A stretch of DNA of 64,000 nt from Edaphobacter dinghuensis (GCF_014640335.1 NZ_BMGT01000001.1:310001-374000); one strand, 5' to 3'; counted from the stretch's first letter, positions 1 to 8,099 are shown. The notes: a model not told the origin generated them from the letters alone. Numbers and translations are program-made.

Positions 1-1380
1 AAGGAAGAGGAGCAGCAGCGGGCTCGGGCTTCGTGGAAGGGCGGATCGCAGAAGTCGGCGGCGCCGGTCTATCGGGAGTTGGCGAAGACAGAGTTTGAGG
101 GCTACTCGGCGCTGCGGGTGGATGGCGCACGGGTGCTTGCGCTGGTGAAGGATGGCGTCGGCGTGCCGGAGCTGAAGGCCGGGGAGCAGGGAGAGGTCGT
201 GCTCGATGCGACCAGCTTCTATGCGGACTCGGGCGGACAGGTGGGCGATATTGGCTGGCTGTATTCGGGCGACCACAATACGGTCGTTGCCGATGTCAGC
301 GGAGCGACCAAGCCGGTGCAGGGAGTGTTCGCGCATAAGGTAGTGGCGCGGCAGACTCTGGCTGTGGGCGATGTGGTGGATACGGTGGTCGATGTGGAGA
401 ATCGCCGGGCCACAGAGCGCAACCACACCGGGACGCATCTTTTGCACGCCGCGTTGCGCGAAGTTTTGGGCAAGCATGTGAAGCAGGCTGGTTCGCTGGT
501 GAACGCTTCGCGGCTGCGGTTCGACTTTTCGCACTTCACCGGCGTTGCTGAGGAAGAGTTGCAGCAGATTGAGGACATTGTGAACCGGCAGGTGCTGGGG
601 AACGCTGCTGTACAGACGCTGGTTGATGTGCCCATCGATGTTGCGGTGAATGAGCTGGGTGCGATGGCGCTGTTTGGCGAGAAGTATGGCGACCGCGTGC
701 GCGTTGTCAAGATCGGCGACTTCTCGACCGAGCTCTGCGGCGGAACTCATACAGGAGCGACGGGAGAGATTGGCCTGATCAAGCTGGTTGGCGAGGGTTC
801 GGTTTCATCGGGCGTGCGCCGTGTCGAAGCGGTGAGCGGAACTGGAGCTTTGAGCGAGTTCCGGCGCGGGTTCGACGTCGCACGCGTCGTAGGGCAGATG
901 ATTGGGGTTACGGATACGGCTCCGGCTGATGCGCTGCGGCACAGGATCTCCGCACAGGAAGAGGAGATGAAGAAGCTGCGGCGCGAACTGGACCAGGTTC
1001 GCATGAAGTCGGCTTCGGCCTCTGTCTCGGATGCAGCTTCCGCTGCGGTCGAAGTAAAGGGCGTCAAGGTGTTGGCGCAGCGGGTAGATGCACTGGATAA
1101 AGGTCAGATGAGGACGCTGGTCGATAGTCTGCGCACGAAACTCGGTAGCGGCGTTGTGGTTCTCGGCGCCGGTGTGGACGGCAAGGTCTCGTTGATCGTC
1201 GGCGTCACCAAGGATCTGACCGCGAAGGTGCAGGCAGGAAAGATCGTCGGTGCGCTGGCAGGGATGGTGGGAGGCAAAGGCGGAGGGCGCCCTGATCTGG
1301 CAGAGGCTGGTGGAAGCGATGTCGCTGCGCTGGATGGCGCACTTGCAAAGGCGGCTTCGGTTGTTGAGGGCTTGTTGTAA
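1..1380 (+). CDS. alaS: Alanyl-tRNA synthetase, C-terminal part (5' end outside window)
   Basis: The frame is open from base 1, so about 459 C-terminal residues are visible and the catalytic core lies upstream. The zinc-binding editing signature is present: H-T-G-T-H at 424-438 and C-G-G-T-H at 736-750. Together these give the HxxxH...CxxxH site of the AlaRS editing (tRNA_SAD) domain, which hydrolyses Ser- and Gly-tRNA(Ala). A coiled-coil segment (about 950-1010) and a Gly-rich DHHA1-type C-terminal domain follow, ending with the family-typical [11 protein letters not shown]. The TTG at 79 is an internal codon, not the start. Transcription ends at a strong hairpin just downstream. Confidence 0.97.
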   Translation, partial: KEEEQQRARASWKGGSQKSAAPVYRELAKTEFEGYSALRVDGARVLALVKDGVGVPELKAGEQGEVVLDATSFYADSGGQVGDIGWLYSGDHNTVVADVSGATKPVQGVFAHKVVARQTLAVGDVVDTVVDVENRRATERNHTGTHLLHAALREVLGKHVKQAGSLVNASRLRFDFSHFTGVAEEELQQIEDIVNRQVLGNAAVQTLVDVPIDVAVNELGAMALFGEKYGDRVRVVKIGDFSTELCGGTHTGATGEIGLIKLVGEGSVSSGVRRVEAVSGTGALSEFRRGFDVARVVGQMIGVTDTAPADALRHRISAQEEEMKKLRRELDQVRMKSASASVSDAASAAVEVKGVKVLAQRVDALDKGQMRTLVDSLRTKLGSGVVVLGAGVDGKVSLIVGVTKDLTAKVQAGKIVGALAGMVGGKGGGRPDLAEAGGSDVAALDGALAKAASVVEGLL

Positions 1381-1402
1381 ACCACTGCGGTCAACAGGAA
1401 AA

Positions 1403-1443
1403 AGAAGAACGGCAATAGCCTTCGCTGTTGCCGTTCTTCTTTG
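1403..1443 (+). terminator. Rho-independent terminator of alaS
   Basis: A 13-bp perfect inverted repeat (1403-1415 with 1428-1440) extends inward to about 16 bp with one G-U pair around a six-base loop. A T-rich stretch follows. It lies 22 nt after the alaS stop and before a minus-strand gene, so it may serve both strands. Confidence 0.85.
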
Positions 1444-1468
1444 TGTATCCAGTCCGGATTGAATCGAG

Positions 1469-2377
1469 TTATGCAGAGATGGAGCGGAGGTTGGACTGCG
1501 TATCGATCTGCTTCGCAGGCATCATCGCCGAGGCCCGCTTCATGATCTCAATCTCAGCAGGAGCAAAGAGCTCGGGAGCAATGCCGCCTACTGCAACATA
1601 GCCCGGTTCGTCGCCAAGAGCCATCGATATCTGGTTCCAACGCAGGAAGGGCGACGTTGTTGGCAGAACAATGAGGCGACGCTTGGGCTCCGGGAAGGCA
1701 AAGTATGCTGTCCAGATTGCAAGAGTGGCGCAGATAGCCAAGCCATTGATTACGTTGACGGTGGATTGCATGTTCAGATTGTGTGATAGCCATGCAGCAT
1801 CAACCAAGCTCACCGTAGCCATGAGACCAAGCCCTAAGCTAACACCGAAGATCCGGCTACGATAAGAAAGGCCCATCGGACGGATGGCGAAGCAGACAAA
1901 GAGAAGCAGGCAGAGCGTAAGAATGCTCGAAGTCTGCTGAACCTGCGTAACCAACCCAATAACGAATTCCAGGCCTGAATGGTGAGGTGCCATGGCAACC
2001 CCCACAGACACAGCCACTGATATTGCCGCCACCCAGCGGAATATCAGCATTCCTAATGTTTGAAGTCCTTTCAGTGGAGCCATCGATAGCTTGAAGATGC
2101 TATAGACGACAAGAAGCGAAAGAATCGCCTCTAGAGCATAGGAACCCCAATAGACATAAAAGTAAATCCGATAAGCAAGATGCGGCTCAATAAGAGCAAC
2201 AACGCTTAAGCGAATCAAACTTAAGCAAGCCAGACTTGACAAGAACCTAACCGATAAAAGCGCTATAAGCCATCGGTAGTTATGTGAAATGGTCGAGCGC
2301 AAAAGAAAGACGAGCGCACCTGCACATAGCAAAGGTTCGAGATATGTGAAAAACGATATTAGCCAAGCTTCGTTCAT
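1469..2377 (-). CDS. Multi-pass membrane protein of unknown function
   Basis: 302 residues with about seven hydrophobic segments, starting at residues 8-25 and recurring to about residue 230. A short hydrophilic C-terminal tail of about 70 residues follows. No catalytic motif or transporter signature is recognisable. The layout, an N-terminus outside and evenly spaced helices, resembles uncharacterised seven-helix membrane proteins common in Terriglobia; that is a recollection of type, not a family assignment. It is monocistronic, convergent with alaS. The ATG at 2375-2377 is the first in the open frame. Confidence 0.7.
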   Translation of the reverse strand: MNEAWLISFFTYLEPLLCAGALVFLLRSTISHNYRWLIALLSVRFLSSLACLSLIRLSVVALIEPHLAYRIYFYVYWGSYALEAILSLLVVYSIFKLSMAPLKGLQTLGMLIFRWVAAISVAVSVGVAMAPHHSGLEFVIGLVTQVQQTSSILTLCLLLFVCFAIRPMGLSYRSRIFGVSLGLGLMATVSLVDAAWLSHNLNMQSTVNVINGLAICATLAIWTAYFAFPEPKRRLIVLPTTSPFLRWNQISMALGDEPGYVAVGGIAPELFAPAEIEIMKRASAMMPAKQIDTQSNLRSISA

Positions 2378-2495
2378 CTTGCCGCCCCGTGAGACTAATA
2401 AAAGCCTAGTCTATTCCACGGGGGCACACAACATATAAATCAGCAAACTACGCATTATTTTGCGCGACTAGCGAAGCAAGAACGAAAGCCAGTAA

Positions 2496-2672
2496 TTACC
2501 AGCCACCATTAATGTTGCAAGCATTGGGCGAGTTCGGAGGGCACATCGGAATAGGCGAAGCGCTGACCTTTGCGGTGATCGTGGCCTTGGAGGAGGCGGA
2601 GGAGGTCTGGGTGGTTGCTGCTGCACCGGTGAGGGCGAGGACGACGACGAAAGCGCGGACGATGTTTTTCAT
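2496..2672 (-). CDS. Small exported peptide with Cys/Pro-rich C-terminus
   Basis: 58 residues from the ATG at 2672, preceded by a GGGG tract. A TTG five codons upstream (2687) is an alternative. Residues 1-26 form a clean Sec signal peptide: a positively charged M-K-N start, a Val/Ala/Leu core and small residues before the likely cleavage site. The mature peptide is only about 30 residues, Ser/Thr/Ala-rich, and ends in C-P-P-N-S-P-N-A-C-N-I-N-G-G-W with two cysteines. No family is recognised. The codon pattern and signal peptide support it being real, but the length leaves doubt. Confidence 0.55.
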   Translation of the reverse strand: MKNIVRAFVVVLALTGAAATTQTSSASSKATITAKVSASPIPMCPPNSPNACNINGGW

Positions 2673-2796
2673 GACTGGATACCCCAAAAGTTGTAGATTC
2701 TATCCGCCGATTTTGCTGGACAGATTCGATAGATAGAGATTAGGATCGTTTTGGAAGTAAGTCCAATAGAATCAAATACATACTTAAATATGAAAC

Positions 2797-3233
2797 GCAA
2801 AAAGTGACTAACGTAACCGTCGCTTTTTGCATGCGCAAAAGTATGCTTGTTCGCTCTCGTTGAAGTGGAAGTTCAGTTCCCTTTTCAGCCGACGCTGGGA
2901 GAAATACTCCAAATTGGGAAGATTTTGAGTGTTGTGAGTAACTACTTTGCCCCTGCTCCTGGAGGCGAATTCACCTCCCTCTTCGGCACCCGTTGTATCT
3001 CTGGTAAACACCACCTCGAGGTGGCTTCGGACGAGGCTGAAGGGTAATAAAGAATCCCGCTCCTCTTCCCTACTACCCTTCCTCAATGAAGCTTTAGCGA
3101 GATTCTGCCGAAATGGGGAGGGGATGGGAACCGGGGCCTGTCAGTTTCCTAATCCTATTGAGATAGTTGAGACCATCCTCCCCAACTATCTGCTTTTAAA
3201 GGATGGAAGAGCTCACAAAAGTGTGAGCTCTTT
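2797..3233. other. Long non-coding stretch with many inverted repeats (possible structured RNA)
   Basis: About 700 bases (2690-3383) carry no convincing gene. Visible pairings are: 2797-2808 with 2819-2830; the near-palindrome 2961-2978; the 14-bp palindrome 3011-3024; 3039-3046 with 3074-3081; 3161-3169 with 3183-3191; and a terminator-like hairpin 3208-3231. The loop of the 3161-3191 hairpin is complementary to 3114-3127 with a two-base bulge, which would make a pseudoknot. G-U geometry favours the plus strand for 2797-2830 but the minus strand for 2961-2978, so the strand is unresolved. RNase P, tmRNA and SRP RNA signatures were looked for and not seen. Confidence 0.4.
3208..3233. terminator. 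Perfect 10-bp hairpin, terminator-like
   Basis: 3208-3217 pairs perfectly with 3222-3231 around the four-base loop AAAG, followed on the plus strand by TTT. On the minus strand it lies about 150 nt past the infC stop and could end infC transcription. On the plus strand it would close the structured region described for 2797-3233. The U tract is short in both directions. Confidence 0.5.
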
Positions 3234-3383
3234 AGGGTAACTATAGGGTTGACGGCAGCGATAGGAGAGTATCGCGCGCAAGTCATTGATATAGATTGGC
3301 TTAGATCAAAATCGCGGGGAATGGAGGTCTCCCGTCCGGCATCACGTCAAAAGATATGCGGTGCACTGGGCGGGAGATTCGAA

Positions 3384-3989
3384 TCAGGCCTGTACTGGAG
3401 CAGATTCAGAGGGGACTGGCGCGACCGGGGCTGGCTTCTTTGCCGGTGCGGCTTCCTTTTTAGATGGGGCAAGGATCGCGTGCAGCGTTGTGCCTTCCAT
3501 GCGAGGCATAAATTCAACCTGGCCGGCGTCTCCGATATCGACGATAAGACGGTTAATGATCTTATAACCGAGGTCGCGGTGGGCCATCTGGCGGCCCTTG
3601 AAACGGAGTGACGCCTTGACCTTATCGCCTTCGCCGAGGAAGCGGACTGCCTGATTCTTCTTGGTCTGGTAGTCGTGCTCGTCGACGGTGACGGAGAACT
3701 TAACTTCTTTGATGGTAATGATCTTCTGCTTCTTACGGGCGGCGCGGTCGCTTTTGTCCTTCTCGTAGAGGAACTTGCCGTAGTCCTGGATCTTGCAGAC
3801 CGGGGGGACGGCGTTGGGAGAAATCTCTACGAGATCGAGAGAACGCTCGCGGGCCATCTTGAGGGCTTCGAAGGGAGCCATGACGCCAAGTTGTTCGCCG
3901 TTCTCGTCGATGACGCGAACTTCGCGTGCGCGGATACGTTCGTTGGTGCGGATGAAAGACTTAGCGGAACGTTTATCAATCGGTGGAAT
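3384..3989 (-). CDS. infC: Translation initiation factor IF-3 (ATT start)
   Basis: 201 residues. IF-3 binds the 30S subunit and checks initiator tRNA and start codon. The frame continues 36 codons upstream of the first ATG (3881) and encodes the expected N-terminus, including R-T-N-E-R-I-R-A-R-E-V-R-V-I-D-E-N-G. The start is ATT at 3987-3989, six bases after a perfect GGAGG (3996-4000). A rare ATT or AUU start is the hallmark of infC, because IF-3 autoregulates by rejecting non-AUG codons. N-domain, linker and C-domain are intact, with an Ala/Pro/Lys-rich extension of about 25 residues. The usual rpmI-rplT partners do not follow. Confidence 0.95.
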   Translation of the reverse strand: MPPIDKRSAKSFIRTNERIRAREVRVIDENGEQLGVMAPFEALKMARERSLDLVEISPNAVPPVCKIQDYGKFLYEKDKSDRAARKKQKIITIKEVKFSVTVDEHDYQTKKNQAVRFLGEGDKVKASLRFKGRQMAHRDLGYKIINRLIVDIGDAGQVEFMPRMEGTTLHAILAPSKKEAAPAKKPAPVAPVPSESAPVQA

Positions 3990-4183
3990 AAGTCGCCTCC
4001 ACAGCGCGCTTTGCGGCTCGCTATGCGTTTGTATAGGGTTAGGCGCACCTTTGGGATTAAAGGTTGCGTCGCAACGTGAAGTATAGCACTTCTGTTGCCA
4101 CTACCTGGATGCAGGCGCGACAGCTTGCCTTGGGAGCAAAATAACGGATACTGTGTGTATGCTCCGATAGTGAAAGGAACCCG

Positions 4184-4765
4184 ATGAAACGTCGCATTTT
4201 ACTGGTCGATGATGAGGTAGCCGTACTGCTGACTTTGAAGGCAGTGCTCGAGATCAGTGGATTTGAAGTGGATACGGCGGCTTCGGCGAAAGAAGGCCGG
4301 TCGAAGTTGCATACGCATGAGTACCAGATGGTCATTACAGATATGCGGATGGAGAGCGATGCCGCCGGTCTGGAGGTCATCAAAGCGGCGCGAGCGGCTG
4401 CGTATCAGCCTGCAGTGGCGCTGTTGACGGCGTTCCCGGCAGCGGACGAAGACTGGCAGGAGATGGGCGCGGACAAGATGCTGGTGAAGCCGATGCACAC
4501 GCGCGTCCTGCTGGAGCAGCTTGAAAAGCTTCTGATCTCGCATGAAAGTAAGCTGGCAAAGAAAGCGAATGGGCAGAAGGCGGCAACCAAGAAGACGACC
4601 AAGGAGGCCCCGGCAAAGAAGGTGCCTGTGAAGAAGGCCGCAGCCCAGAAGATCCCGGCAAAGAAAGCTCAGGCCAAAAGTACCGCCGCGAAGAAGACTC
4701 TCGTAAAGGCAGCAGCAAAGAAAAAGCCAGCTGCGAAAAAGAGCTCAGGCAAGAAGCAAAGCTGA
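4184..4765 (+). CDS. Response regulator receiver domain fused to histone-H1-like Lys/Ala tail
   Basis: 193 residues. Residues 1-118 form a complete CheY-like receiver: acidic pair D9-D10, phosphoacceptor D53, T82 and K102. Instead of an output domain, residues from about 124 to 193 form a low-complexity Lys/Ala/Pro tail of repeated A-K-K and P-A-K-K units. It resembles histone H1 C-termini and bacterial H1-like DNA-binding proteins. The start is well supported by AAGGAA just upstream of the ATG. It converges with a small H-box protein (4848-5123) that could be its phosphotransfer partner. A role in phosphorylation-dependent, non-specific nucleoid binding is inference. Confidence 0.85.
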   Translation: MKRRILLVDDEVAVLLTLKAVLEISGFEVDTAASAKEGRSKLHTHEYQMVITDMRMESDAAGLEVIKAARAAAYQPAVALLTAFPAADEDWQEMGADKMLVKPMHTRVLLEQLEKLLISHESKLAKKANGQKAATKKTTKEAPAKKVPVKKAAAQKIPAKKAQAKSTAAKKTLVKAAAKKKPAAKKSSGKKQS

Positions 4766-4790
4766 TTTACCGGCTTTTCGTGCGACTCTA

Positions 4791-4822
4791 CCGTCCATGC
4801 TTTGCATGGGCGGTTTCAATTT
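4791..4822 (+). terminator. Rho-independent terminator
   Basis: A 10-bp stem (4791-4800 with 4804-4813, one G-U pair) with a TTT loop is followed by TTTCAATTT. It ends the response-regulator transcript. Confidence 0.75.
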
Positions 4823-4847
4823 AATGAGGTTCAGGTGAGGCCTTTTT

Positions 4848-5123
4848 CTAGGTGGGACTGTGAGCTTTAATGTAGTTGCGAAGAGAGATGTTGAGGTCGA
4901 GCGCCTTCTGGACGCCACCATCTAACATGCGCAGCCAGTCAGAGGCAGGCTCTTTCATCTCGGTGGTGCTAAGCAGATAGCTCGTCTGCACGATGATCTC
5001 AAGAGCGTTGCTGAGGTCGTGGGCAAGCTTGCGGATCTCAACAGCGAGGTCTTCCGGGATTTGAGACTGACTGTTGTCATTCTGGGAGGGTTGGGTGCCG
5101 GGCCGGGAGATCTGATCAGTCAT
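4848..5123 (-). CDS. Stand-alone HisKA-like (H-box) mini-protein
   Basis: 91 residues from the ATG at 5123, with AGGA eight bases upstream. The open frame runs further upstream through the tRNA-Leu gene, but that extension is not credible. Residues 1-25 are polar and disordered. Residues 26-88 are helical and contain A-H-D-L-S-N-A-L with H35 in the position of the phosphoacceptor histidine of sensor kinases (H-D-[LI]-x-N-x-L). There is no ATPase domain. It could be a histidine-phosphotransfer or dimerisation protein, or a remnant of a kinase. The neighbouring convergent receiver protein is the obvious candidate partner. Confidence 0.65.
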   Translation of the reverse strand: MTDQISRPGTQPSQNDNSQSQIPEDLAVEIRKLAHDLSNALEIIVQTSYLLSTTEMKEPASDWLRMLDGGVQKALDLNISLRNYIKAHSPT

Positions 5124-5278
5124 AATTAAATCCTGCTTCGTAGTCTCGTTGGTAATGAGATGCCAGATCGAAGGAAGGGTCACTAACGCAGCGGTGGAAT
5201 TGACATGCGGCGCAGTGTTTGTAAGACTGAACACTCGCGGTTTAGCAGTTCCGGTTCTAGCTGGAATGTTTACACCGG

Positions 5279-5365
5279 GCCGTAGTGGCGGAATTGGCAG
5301 ACGCGCATGGTTCAGGTCCATGTACTCGCAAGGGTGTGGGGGTTCGAGTCCCCCCTTCGGCACCA
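5279..5365 (+). tRNA. tRNA-Leu (anticodon CAG)
   Basis: 87 nt including an encoded CCA (5363-5365). The anticodon stem 5306-5310/5318-5322 encloses a seven-base loop with CAG at 5313-5315, which decodes CUG. A long variable arm, typical of class II tRNA-Leu, precedes the T-arm with GGTTCGAGTCC. The acceptor arm pairs 5279-5285 with 5355-5361, with one oddity: the fifth pair is U opposite U rather than a Watson-Crick pair. A strong terminator follows nine bases later. Confidence 0.95.
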
Positions 5366-5373
5366 AGATCATA

Positions 5374-5408
5374 AGAATGAGCACCTTTCGGGGTGCTCAT
5401 TCTGTTTT
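5374..5408 (+). terminator. Terminator of tRNA-Leu
   Basis: A 12-bp perfect stem (5374-5385 with 5392-5403) is followed by GTTTT, immediately downstream of the tRNA. Confidence 0.85.
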
Positions 5409-5464
5409 GCCCCTCGTTTTGAGCCTGGCAAATCCAGCGTCGTTTATTCTTATCACTGTCCACC

Positions 5465-6580
5465 ATGAACGATGCCATCCCTCAGCTATTGACTTACGAT
5501 GAAGCCGCGCTCGACAGCGCCTTTGCCGCCGTTGCCGAAGAGGTTCGCAGTGGAACCTCGGCGCTTGAGACCCCTGACGCGCAAGAGGCCTTTAGGCTGC
5601 ACTGGCTGGGGCGGAAGCAGGGCCGGCTGAAGCTGATCAGCGAGGCGTGGCTGAAGTCGGCTCCGGCAGAGGCGCGTAAGCCACTGGGCATTCGCTTCAA
5701 TCAGCTCAAGCAGGAGATCGAAGCGGCGCTTGAGGCCCCTGTGACCGCGACTGGAACGACCACCGTGCGTGGAATCGACATCACCCTGCCGGGAACGGTC
5801 CGTCAGCCGGGCATCGCTCATCCGCTGCTGCAGACGATGCAGGAGATCGTGCGGGTCTTCCACCATCTTGGCTACTCGACCAACCTGGGGCCGCAGGTGG
5901 AGAGCGACTTCTATAACTTCGAGGCGCTGAACTTTCCCCAGAATCATCCGGCGCGGGATACGCAGGATACGTTGCAGATCGCCGATCAGGGATCGAAGGC
6001 GAGCCGCGACCGGCTGTTGATGCGCACGCACACCTCGCCGGTACAGATACGGACGATGGTGGCGCAGGCCCCCCCGATCCGCATCGTCATTCCGGGCAAG
6101 GTTCATCGCAACGATGCCGCAGACGCAACGCACTCGCCGATCTTTCACCAGGTCGAGGGGCTGTGCGTGGATACAAATATCACCTTCTCCGACCTGAAGG
6201 GGACGCTGGACCATGCAATGAAGGCGCTGTTCGGCTCGAACGTCAAGACAAGGTTCTTCCCGAGCTTCTTCCCGTTCACGGAGCCGTCGGCCGATGTGCA
6301 GATCTCGTGCATCTTCTGCGGCGGCAAGGGCTGCCGCAAGTGCAAGCACTCGGGCTGGATTGAGCTGCTGGGTTGCGGGATGGTTGATCCGGCCGTCTTT
6401 GCCTCGGTAACGGAAGAGCGCCGCAAACTAGGTCTCGATGATGATGCCTACAACCCGGATCGCATCACCGGCTTTGCCTTCGGCATGGGTGTCGAGCGCA
6501 TTGCCATGATTCAGCATGGCATCTCCGATATTGGGCAGTTCTATTCGGGAGATATGCGCTTTCTGGAGCAATTCGCCTAA
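5465..6580 (+). CDS. pheS: Phenylalanyl-tRNA synthetase alpha subunit
   Basis: 371 residues, close to the usual length. It charges tRNA(Phe) as an (alpha-beta)2 enzyme with PheT. An N-terminal coiled-coil arm (about 1-100) is followed by the class II core. That core includes T-R-D-T-Q-D-T-L-type motif 2 context, P-G-K-V-H-R-N-D, H-x-P-I-F-H-Q-V-E-G, the cysteine cluster C-x-x-C-G-G-K-G-C-x-x-C, and motif 3 F-A-F-G-M-G-V-E-R. There is no Shine-Dalgarno; the start is preceded by GTCCACC, the same seven bases found before pheT. Unusually, pheT is not adjacent but about 2.7 kb downstream. Confidence 0.97.
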   Translation: MNDAIPQLLTYDEAALDSAFAAVAEEVRSGTSALETPDAQEAFRLHWLGRKQGRLKLISEAWLKSAPAEARKPLGIRFNQLKQEIEAALEAPVTATGTTTVRGIDITLPGTVRQPGIAHPLLQTMQEIVRVFHHLGYSTNLGPQVESDFYNFEALNFPQNHPARDTQDTLQIADQGSKASRDRLLMRTHTSPVQIRTMVAQAPPIRIVIPGKVHRNDAADATHSPIFHQVEGLCVDTNITFSDLKGTLDHAMKALFGSNVKTRFFPSFFPFTEPSADVQISCIFCGGKGCRKCKHSGWIELLGCGMVDPAVFASVTEERRKLGLDDDAYNPDRITGFAFGMGVERIAMIQHGISDIGQFYSGDMRFLEQFA

Positions 6581-6882
6581 GCATAAGTGGCAAGCCACGC
6601 AATGGAAAGGACTGCCGCTCGACAAAAGCTCTCCATTACCCTGAAGAAACTTAATGCCACTAGGCATGCAAAATATTTTCCCACCTAGATATCGCTTCAC
6701 TGATTCGCGGCAACCCCATATATCTAAGCAATTGTATCTAAATAACTTACCTACAAATCCCTTCTAGGGGCAACTTTGGTCATCCAATTGCTTTCAAGAT
6801 ACGCAGAAGCAGTTTGCTGCCTCCGGATCTTAGATCGATTGCCTAAGCACCTGACGGTCAAACTCGAATTGAAAGGGATTTT
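6581..6882 (+). other. Intergenic region, nothing coding seen
   Basis: About 300 A+T-richer bases between pheS and the PEP-CTERM gene. A short perfect hairpin (GTGGC AA GCCAC, 6587-6598) lies just after pheS, and a second small inverted repeat (ATGCC/GGCAT) near 6654-6667. Neither has a convincing U tract. A reading frame on the minus strand here is not credible. Confidence 0.5.
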
Positions 6883-7512
6883 ATGTTTACCAAAAAGGCT
6901 TTTCTCCATCTCTGTCTCGCGTTGGGTGTGACAGTCCTTACCGCTTCAGGTGCAAGAGCGGATGAACTCTTCGTAGGCTCTCAAAATGGCCTCTGCTGCT
7001 TCAACGTCGATCTGCAGCAACTCGACGCGAACGATATGCAGGTAACTGTAAGTTTGACGGATGGCGCTCAGTATTTCGTCAATACCGGTTCGGGAAATCA
7101 TCCGGGGTTCGCGTTCAACCTTCTTAACGCTCCCACCATCTCTATCTCGGGGTTGAGCTCGCCCTGGGTCTCGGGAGATGTGAACCTTACTTCTACAGGA
7201 ACGAATGGTCCTGCCATGGGAACATTCGACTATTTCATCACCAACCCGGGCAATGGGGCGAACGCAGCCAATGATGGCCCTCTTGTCTTTACGATCAATA
7301 ATGCTTCGGGAATCTCGTATAGCGATTTTGTCGCGAACAGCAACGGATATTACTTCGCAGCAGACATCATGAACAGCGCCGGGAAAACGGGCGAATCCGG
7401 CATCAACAACCCGGGCACAATGAGCGCGGTTCCTGAGCCGTCTTCCCTGATTCTGCTCGGCACAGGCATTCTTGGTGCTGCTGGAGCTCTCCGGCGACGC
7501 CTCACTGCCTAG
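6883..7512 (+). CDS. PEP-CTERM sorting-domain exported protein
   Basis: 209 residues. Residues 1-26 are a Sec signal peptide ending A-R-A-D. The middle is a beta-rich, Asn/Gly/Thr-rich secreted domain with no enzymatic motif. The C-terminus has the full PEP-CTERM signature: V-P-E-P-S-S, a hydrophobic helix L-I-L-L-G-T-G-I-L-G-A-A-G, then R-R-R. Proteins of this kind are cleaved and anchored by the exosortase EpsH/XrtA system. No exosortase gene lies in this window, so it must be encoded elsewhere. Followed by a strong terminator shared with the convergent usp gene. Confidence 0.92.
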   Translation: MFTKKAFLHLCLALGVTVLTASGARADELFVGSQNGLCCFNVDLQQLDANDMQVTVSLTDGAQYFVNTGSGNHPGFAFNLLNAPTISISGLSSPWVSGDVNLTSTGTNGPAMGTFDYFITNPGNGANAANDGPLVFTINNASGISYSDFVANSNGYYFAADIMNSAGKTGESGINNPGTMSAVPEPSSLILLGTGILGAAGALRRRLTA

Positions 7513-7535
7513 GACCTGTCTCAAATCTGCTTTCT

Positions 7536-7578
7536 AAAGCCTTCCGGCCCTGTTTTACAACGGGCCGGAAGGCTTTTT
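7536..7578. terminator. Bidirectional terminator between PEP-CTERM and usp genes
   Basis: A perfect 15-bp stem (7536-7550 with 7562-7576) around an 11-base loop has T runs on both strands. It sits between two convergent genes, so it likely serves both. Confidence 0.9.
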
Positions 7579-7591
7579 AGCGCGGGTAATT

Positions 7592-8029
7592 CTATCGAAC
7601 TCCCAGCACATCGCACTTCGCGTGCAGTGCCAACTGGTGGGCCGTACCGCCCAGGTAACGGCTGACCCCTCCGGGGTCGCGGCGAAGGCCGACGACCAGA
7701 AGCTCCGGCAGCAGCCGATCGATCCCCTGAAGCAGGGCATCGATCTCGTTTCCTTCGATCAGCTCTGAATGAAGGCTGATGCCTGCCCGCTCTGCCGCCG
7801 CTCGGGCTTTGCTATGCAGGTCCTCGTAGAAGGCCCGCTTCTGGCTTTTGATCAGCGGCGGAACGTCGGGAGCGACGGCAGAGACGTAGCTCATATAGGC
7901 GGGCGGGTTCTCGATGACAGTGATGAGATAAAGCTCTCCGGCGACGAGTTTGGCCAGATCGAGTGCCGAACGAAAGGCGTGTTCCGCCTCCGGTGATTCA
8001 TCGAATGCAACTGCAATCTTCTTGAACAT
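7592..8029 (-). CDS. Universal stress protein UspA family
   Basis: 145 residues, standard single-domain length. It has the alpha/beta fold start K-K-I-A-V-A-F-D and a C-terminal nucleotide-binding stretch V-V-G-L-R-R-D-P-G-G-V-S-R-Y-L-G-G-T-A. That stretch approximates the ATP-binding G-2x-G-9x-G-(S/T) motif, although Arg/Asp replace usual small residues, so nucleotide binding is uncertain. Such proteins accumulate in stress and stasis. It lies downstream of a holin-like membrane gene on the same strand (70-nt gap) and may be co-transcribed with it. Confidence 0.88.
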   Translation of the reverse strand: MFKKIAVAFDESPEAEHAFRSALDLAKLVAGELYLITVIENPPAYMSYVSAVAPDVPPLIKSQKRAFYEDLHSKARAAAERAGISLHSELIEGNEIDALLQGIDRLLPELLVVGLRRDPGGVSRYLGGTAHQLALHAKCDVLGVR

Positions 8030-8099
8030 CGCATCTCTCCCCAGCTTGCAGATCTGCTGATTAGTGATGTTTCAGACTGTGATGTCGACCTTTTAAATG

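Noticed and set aside
3111..3140. T-box-like GATGGGAACCGGGG
   Set aside because: Only loosely like the T-box core; no specifier loop seen and no aminoacyl-tRNA synthetase or amino-acid gene downstream on that strand.
3365..3390. T-loop-like ATTCGAAT suggestive of a tRNA or tmRNA end
   Set aside because: Flanking bases do not form a T-stem, there is no acceptor stem, and it overlaps the infC stop.
5124..5384. Upstream extension of the H-box gene to 178 residues
   Set aside because: It would run antisense through tRNA-Leu and its terminator; the ATG at 5123 has a good ribosome binding site.
5486..6349. 287-residue minus-strand frame opposite pheS
   Set aside because: Arg-rich antisense shadow without motifs.
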